Assembly: GCF_033568475.1 (NCBI RefSeq)
Contig: NW_027331831.1
Location: forward strand, 4,898,001 to 4,962,000
Length of the DNA: 64,000 bases
Direction of reading: 5' to 3'
DNA from: Henckelia pumila
Taxonomy: Eukaryota; Streptophyta; Magnoliopsida; Lamiales; Gesneriaceae
A program made the position numbers and the translations under genes. Within the stretch, counting starts at the first letter, position 1, and each line of letters starts with the position of its first letter. Of this stretch, positions 57,912 through 64,000 are shown one piece after another. The notes under the pieces were generated by a model. That model was not told the DNA's origin, did no database searches, and saw only the letters and a list, made by a program, of their open reading frames with translations.

Positions 57912-60300
57912 TCTAGTTTTGCCTGTACTGTGGCATGTCTATATTATTAGGAAATCTGAATCGAGGTACTACAATGTTTCAGTATGAGTCTATATTTTGG
58001 CTTCTTGAATGTATGAATATCCGAATGATCGAAACTTTAATTTGAAACTCGTCTTTAGTGAGATGAGATTCATTTAGCCTATCAAAATCGATTCAGAATT
58101 AAGTGATTGAGCTCTTAAACTCTACAAAACAAATTATAATTTGTCGAACTTATTAGTTTGACCCCAAAAATTGGGGGAAAAAAAAAACTAAATTTGGGTG
58201 ACCTTGTTTTTTTATTTTAACATTTTACATTTCTACGTAATAGGATGATGATATATAAATCTCTGTCTGGCCTTAAATTCATTTTTGACAAATGCAACAG
58301 AGGTTATTACAAGTCTCCATCTCTCGCAGCGTAACTAATAAAATAATTTTTATTTATTTCAACATGTTTAATATTTATGATAAAATTCATAAATTGTTTT
58401 CATTTCATATATATATATATATATATCCACACAATTTTTTTTAGTATTTTGATAATAAAATAATTATTTGAAATAAGTATATTCAAATATTTTAAAATAT
58501 TATTTTTTAAATAATAACTAATAACTTATAAACTCTTAAAACAATTTTTAAGTTTTTAAAACAGACATAAATAACCAGTTGAAAGCACACACATGTTATG
58601 TGTGCAAAATAACGATAAAATAAGTCCCAAAGGGTGTCCAAGTTGGTGGAGTAGGTGAATTCTTGGCCAGAGGTTTGAAGTTCGATTTTTCCTGCCAACA
58701 CTTTCTTGGACTAGCCTGTCGCACAAGGTTTGCCCAATATGATTTATCTGGCTAGCGTAGTTTGCAGGCTATTGTGTTAGTCCGGAAGTTTATCCAAAGC
58801 GCACCGAAAGGTAGCGGCTGCGGATTTTCACGTAAAAAAAAGATAAAATATGTCAAGCAAATAACAACATGAACACAAATTTTATAATGCCATTATTTTT
58901 TACAAATTAATACGAAATTGTGGTTCATTTAGAAAAATTGTGGTCCATTACTCCATTTAATATAATACATACATTGAGTCATTAATGAGGTGTCTGAGAT
59001 GGTGGATTGATCGAATAAGTGTGCATTTGACACAACTATCAATGTTTTTTTTTCTTCTAAGCAATATTTCAAGTCTATTATACATGTTTAACTTAGTACG
59101 GTTTGATGAAATTTACGGGAAGATTTTCATAACTAATGGTAATGTGAGTCGAATTAACATGAAATTCTAAGTTTTATTAGTAAAAATATGGGATATATAT
59201 GGTCATGCACAATATATTTTTGGAAATACATTTTTTTTATAATGAATTGGGAAATATGATTTACGTTTTGATCATTATATTTTTGGAGAAAGGTTTGCTT
59301 ATCTTATTTATGTCAGACAGAGTTGGGGTATTTAATTATTTTTTAAGGGCATCATGCGATTATGATTTCTGCAGCTACTTTGATTATAATTTTTTGTTTA
59401 AGTTAATTGCATGCCCAAATTTTTTATTAATATGTGATTCGAGTTGACTCACTATATATATATATATATGTTTAAAATATAATTCAAAATCGAAACACTA
59501 AAATATATCCGAAAATATTGTATTTTACTTGTAGGACTAGTACTACCGTATATTCGAACGAAAAATAATAGAAAAATATTTCAGCAATTTTTAAGCCTCA
59601 TACACTAAAAAATAAAATATAGAATAAAAAATAGTAGGTGACGATCTCCGTGAAACGATTATCTACAATAAAATGAAATATTCTTGATATAAGAAAAAAA
59701 TTATACATTTTCATAGATCAGGTTAAATATGAGATATATCTACTAAAATTAACGTGTAAAATGTTTCATAAAAATATCCATGTTTAAAATAAATAAAAAA
59801 AAAACACAATACCAAGCTCTGAAGATGAAAATGACTTAACTTTTTTATTTATTTATTTTTATTTTGAAGCTTGAAAATGACTTAACTTAGAGCATAAGAA
59901 TTCATGCATATATATTTTTTAAAAAACGCATTCATGTTTATATTTTAAAAATAAATTACTATAGACAACAAAGCATTGATGCCCCACGTACAGCACCATA
60001 TTTTAAAGATCAACATTATCTTTCAATCTGTTGGAAAAAAAAAAACATTATCTTTCAATAAAATAAAAAAAAAATCTACTTGTTCTAGAAAAATGTTTAA
60101 ATTTAAAAATTGATAAATAACATTTTGAGTAATTCTATATAACCATAGGTTAATGAAATCCTAGTACATGGATAATACCCAAATCATGTATCAAATGACT
60201 CGTATTTTTACACATAGGCGTAATTAATTATATATTGTTGACGTAACAAATCATATGATATTAGATCTATCATTGAGATAATACCCATATGTTAGATTGA
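57912..60300. other. AT-rich spacer between SKIP31 and GPRP
   Basis: It holds the SKIP31 3' region, two short AT microsatellites (near 58410 and 59452), a SINE (58627-58841) and otherwise unremarkable AT-rich DNA. No gene was recognised. Confidence 0.5.
58627..58841 (+). mobile_element. tRNA-derived SINE with target duplication
   Basis: An A-box-like TTGGTGGAGTAGG is followed about 35 bp on by a B-box-like AGTTCGATTTTTCC (RNA polymerase III promoter boxes). The 3' part has GCACCGAAAGGTAGCGGCTG, wording typical of Au-like plant SINEs, and it ends in a run of A. Flanks GATAAAATAAGTC (58614-58626) and GATAAAATATGTC (58842-58854) form a 13-bp target duplication with one mismatch, so the insertion is relatively young. 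Confidence 0.82.
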
Positions 60301-60330
60301 ACTCAAACATAACCAAATTAAGAAATCCCC

Positions 60331-61440
60331 GTGAGGAGGACAGAAGAACAAATTAAGAATTTGACTAAAATCGTGGGACCTTTCAAAACACGTTTACGCG
60401 TCGAAAAAACGCGTAGAATCCGAATATCTTTTGCTATCCATTTCATAGGAAACTATATTAATTCGTGCATATCCAATTCCATTTCATGTTTCATTGAATC
60501 AATCAAGGATTTTTCAAGAGTTGCTTCAAGGTGAGCCACACATCTCTCTCCCCCTCTTTCTCTTCTTACGCACCCGCACTGTTTGTCTATGTGCCGTTTA
60601 AGTGAATGATCTGGGTTCTATACTGTTCTTGGTGGTGCTGATTTCATTCCATGTGCCTTTTTTCGGTTTGAAAGATCGATGTTATACGTGGGATTATGAA
60701 TAATTTTACTGGGTTTTCGTTTATGAAGTAGTTATTTGTTTTTTGTTTCTTGATTATGATCATGAAGAACAGTTGGATCCGAATGTTCCCTGAATTTTCT
60801 GTGTGTCTGTGGATGTTAAATGTGCGTTGGGATGCAGAAATTTGATCGGGGTATTGGATTTGATTCGGAGAAAAAGAGAGATTTTGATCTTTATAGACAT
60901 TAACATTAGAGTCTTTAAATGATAGATGTTGAATTAGTGTAAAATTCCTGAAGAACATGTGGGATCTGAATGCTAGTCCACGGGGGGCTGGATTACCGTG
61001 TCTCTTTCTTGGATTATTGTTTGGGATTGGTGATTGTCGGTCACGGAAACTTTGGTATGTGTAAAAGCTGTTGATTTCTTTATTAAGAAGTTTGGTGATC
61101 TGTAGTCCTCATGAGTTCTTTCAATCTTGTTTGTCCTCCATTGGTATTTATTATCATGGAAGGTTAACATTTAGTGACGATGGTCATTTCGGCATATATT
61201 CATGAAAACACAATTTTTTTGGGTAAAAATGTTGTAACAAAGAAAGGAATTTAACCAACGGTAGAATTCTTATCGAATTGGAATGAAACAAATTAAAATC
61301 TGTGTTTAAATGCTTTGAATTGGTGGAGGAAATGAAAAGAAGAAATACTCTCATGTGTGTTTGATGTTGAGTCAGTTTAACCATGTTCTTGAACTTGTAA
61401 CATCTAATGTTTTATTCATGTATACATTCAGATCTTGCAG
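60331..61440 (+). other. Probable 5' leader exon and leader intron of the GPRP gene
   Basis: A good donor (TTCAAG|GTGAGC at 60531-60532) and acceptor (TCTTGCAG, ending 61440) could remove about 910 bp and leave a leader joining some 200 bp upstream of 60531 to the 31 bp before the start codon. The C/T-rich tract just after the donor and the T-rich body fit a leader intron. No coding potential is recognisable in between. Transcript data would be needed to prove it. Confidence 0.5.
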
Positions 61441-61471
61441 GTCACATAGATTGATCGAGATTGCTTAAAAA

Positions 61472-62522
61472 ATGGGAGGTGGTAAGGACAAGGATCAGTA
61501 CGATGAATCTGACAAGGGGCTTTTTTCGAACCTGGCTCATGTTGTAGGCGGTGGTGGGCATAATCCATCGGGACACTATCCTCCACAAGGCTATCCGCCC
61601 CAAGGAGGATATCCACCCTCCGGTTATCCGCCACAAGGAGGATATCCGCCCCAAGGAGGTTATCCACCCCAAGGAGGATATCCGCCCCAAGGAGGATATC
61701 CGCCATCCGGATATCCGCCACAAGGGTATCCCCCAGGAGGCTATCCTGGTTCTGCTCCACATCACTCAGGTGGTCACTCAGGTGTGTTGCCGACTATAGA
61801 AATTGTTCGTTCATGTCCTTGATGTTATATGGTCAAGTAACTATATAGTTTTTATTATCTCAAAGCGATTTTCCATAGCAATGAAATAATGTTAAAAATA
61901 TAACCTGATCTTAACATGTCAAACCTGATTTAAAATGTATTAGTTGATATTTAACATCTTTCAAATCATGGACTGATGAAACGAGAGTGCACGTATAATA
62001 CTTTAGCATAAGTATGTCAAGGCTCAAGCCCTCCGTAGTATAAAAAGTGAATGTTGCTCTTGATTCATTAAGTTCTTGCTCTTTGAAGTCTGCGACTGTA
62101 AATTAATTACTAATCAATAGTAAGACGATTATGAATAGCACGAGGAACACTTGACCAAAAAGAGAAAAAAAAAGGACGACCCTTGTCAAAATATGTGCGA
62201 GATATTTACATTCAAGTTCTTAATTATCATAATGAGTTGCTTTAAATGTGATCCTCTTATGTCTCCAGGCTCTGGTGGCATGGGAGGGATGCTGGCTGGT
62301 GGCGCAGCAGCCGCGGCCGCCGCCTATGGCATTTCACATCTGGCACATGGAGGCCACTCTGGCCACTCTGGCCACGGTGTTGGTGGTTTTCCTGGTGGTC
62401 ACTCTGGCTATGGAAACGTTATGCATGGTGGTGGAAAATTCAAGCCCGGAAAGCATGGCGGGAAGTTCAAGCACGGAAAGCACGGCAAGCACAAGGGAGG
62501 GAAATTCAAGAAATGGAAGTAA
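61472..62522 (+). CDS. GPRP3: Glycine- and proline-rich protein (GPRP type), 2 exons
   Basis: Exons 61472-61781 and 62269-62522 join in phase to 187 aa. The start [20 protein letters not shown] and the LAHVVGGG stretch are the family N-terminus. Next come about ten [11 protein letters not shown] repeats (residues about 36-92), a His/Gly linker, a short hydrophobic Ala-rich segment ([20 protein letters not shown], a possible membrane helix) and a Lys/His/Gly-rich tail ([20 protein letters not shown]). This three-part architecture is that of plant XYPPX-repeat GPRPs such as Arabidopsis At5g45350. No signal peptide is present. The biochemical role is unsettled; catalase binding has been reported for one Arabidopsis member. 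The intron falls exactly between the repeat and Ala-rich regions. Confidence 0.92.
61580..61745 (+). repeat. Coding tandem repeat YPPQGG in the GPRP gene
   Basis: About ten units of 12-18 bp of the type TATCCGCCCCAAGGAGGA. Near-identity of several adjacent units suggests unit number varies between alleles. The unit lengths are multiples of three, so number changes keep frame. Confidence 0.9.
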
Positions 62523-64000
62523 TATGTGACTCCAAAGCAATCGTGGGTTATTGCGAACCTACAATATTATAAATAAAATGCGACATTATTTGTTGTCTTT
62601 GGGGTGAAAAATGAATAGATTTTCAGTGTGTGATTGTGGACGAACGAATGAAACAGTTGTATCCCGTTTTATATTGATACTTTTTTGTGGATAACCAAGA
62701 GTTGTGGCTTATTTGATCATCCTTCGTTGGGAATGTTCTTTTGATTTCATTTATCAAAATCTAATACATGTTCTAAGATTCACAAAATAATTCTACTGCC
62801 ATATACTACTCACTCCCGATTGTACGAGGTCATGATTTATTTTTATTTTTCAAATCTCAAACACGTAGACATGTTTCTATATTCCATATTTAACAATCAT
62901 TTTTCTATTCTTTTCCTAATATACTCTTAGATTATTTTGATTTTAACATAATGATGTGTTGTTAATTCTTAATATTTGTATGGTGGCACGAGCAAATTGT
63001 AGTAGGAGCATAAGATTTCGTTCCATCATGATCGATGAACTTGAGATGATATATTTCAACTTCTTTATATTGATTGGATGAACAATATTCAAGTGGATTT
63101 TGAACCATATCAAGTGAAAACAAATTTAATAGTAATTGTAGTGGAATAGGTGCATAGCATTTGAAATTCACCTCTTAGATACTCATCCCAATCAAATATC
63201 TCTCTTGAAATCAAATTTTACCAATCCGAGCATGACGTTTAAGTTATGTCAGGATGAAATTGTTTATTGGATTTGATCTCAAATATTTTAGATTGGGTTA
63301 GGATTGATGTATTTGAGATTTTAATGCACTGACCTGCTTAAATAAACAAAATTGGAGTAAATTTCGAATCTACTTCATTTCAAATTATGCAGTTTCAGTA
63401 GTAAATGTGATAGATGAATTTCAAATCATTAGTGTTATTTGAAATGCATGCCTCATATCTCTACCCAAACATAATCTCTTACTTATCTTAAATAAAATCC
63501 AGATAAATGTTCCCATATAAACAATATTCTTGCTTCAAACTCTTTCAAAAAGAAAAAAATATATTATGCATTAATATATATGTTTGCTTTAAAAAAATTA
63601 AAAAAATATATTATTGCTTCAAACAAAAATGTCTATTCAATGCAAAAATGAAGTGAAATAAAAATTTAAGATAATTCCCAGTCGTCTAATAGATATTTGT
63701 AATTTTATGGGCTTTACAAAAACTCATATAGTTTGTTAAACTGAAATTGAGAAGGGTTTTTTTTATTGGAAAAAATAAGTACGATTCATCAATCCACAGA
63801 CAATCTGAAAAATTGTTTTTTCCTCATCTATATTTTGTTCATTATGTTGTTATAATTAAGTACTGCCACGGGATCATTTCTCGTGGGTGCAAATTGCAAT
63901 ATAACATTGATACAATCGAAATGAAATGTATAAAAATTTTGTCAGATATAGGTATAACAAAAAATATCGAAATGCCGTCATACCGTCTTTATCGTATCGA
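62523..64000. other. AT-rich region right of the GPRP gene
   Basis: It begins with the GPRP 3' untranslated region (AATAAA-like signals near 62571-62577). The rest is AT-rich with no recognisable gene, RNA or bounded element up to the window end. Confidence 0.45.

Noticed and set aside
59199-59447. Plus-strand frame of 82 codons, Phe/Ile/Leu-rich
   Set aside because: AT-rich composition alone yields hydrophobic frames like this; no start context, homology or neighbours support a gene.
61428-61799. Long overlapping frames in the GPRP repeat
   Set aside because: The 12-18-bp coding repeat opens all frames; only the frame starting at 61472 splices to a family-typical protein.

Overview
The window is nuclear DNA from a flowering plant, almost certainly a eudicot. 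Genes are split by short AT-rich introns with GT/AG borders, intergenic DNA is AT-rich, and LTR retrotransposons, Helitrons, MITE-like elements and a SINE lie between genes. Every host gene found is a plant housekeeping or organelle-related gene. Repeat style suggests an asterid (possibly Lamiales), but the species cannot be fixed from sequence alone.

Layout. 1-7563: nested retrotransposon fossils, a minus-strand Copia element carrying two insertions of a Gypsy-type LTR family (one a 1,440-bp solo LTR with a perfect 5-bp target duplication). 7564-7660: a Helitron 3' end. 7942-10323 (+): mitochondrial ribosomal protein uS11. 11784-13377 (+): 10-kDa acyl-CoA-binding protein. 15566-17095 (+): alternative oxidase. 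17640-19800 (-): a broken partial copy of the alpha-glucosidase gene found further right. 19803-22337 (-): intronless P-class PPR gene. 22659-23662: a second solo LTR. 23867-24276: a scrap of a duplicated alternative-oxidase 3' end, split by a 377-bp Helitron. 25252-36126 (-): intact 23-exon GH31 alpha-glucosidase (HGL1 type). 36656-37930 (+): short PPR gene. 38099-42060 (-): WAT1-related transporter. 45762-52281 (-): COG6, a Golgi tethering subunit. 53931-57911 (+): F-box protein SKIP31. 61472-62522 (+): glycine/proline-rich protein.

I rebuilt exon structures by following reading phase across splice sites; each multi-exon gene closes in frame (uS11m 254 aa, ACBP 89, AOX 365, HGL1 1103 or 991, WAT1-like 395, COG6 697, SKIP31 383, GPRP 187). 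The genes do not form a pathway. Their common thread is ancestral gene order: as I recall the locus numbers, the closest Arabidopsis relatives fall in two blocks (about At1g31750-At1g31840 and At5g45350-At5g45370), so the window looks like an unfractionated version of a region that Arabidopsis split between two chromosomes.

The most informative local event is a partial segmental duplication. The AOX 3' end plus the 3' half of HGL1 occurs twice (about 17040-19800 and 23867-30520). Comparing the copies exposes deletions, an empty Helitron site and a PPR gene whose stop codon abuts the break. I found no convincing undescribed molecular system; the best leads are this duplication, a possible in-frame retained intron in SKIP31, and two alternative N-termini for HGL1.
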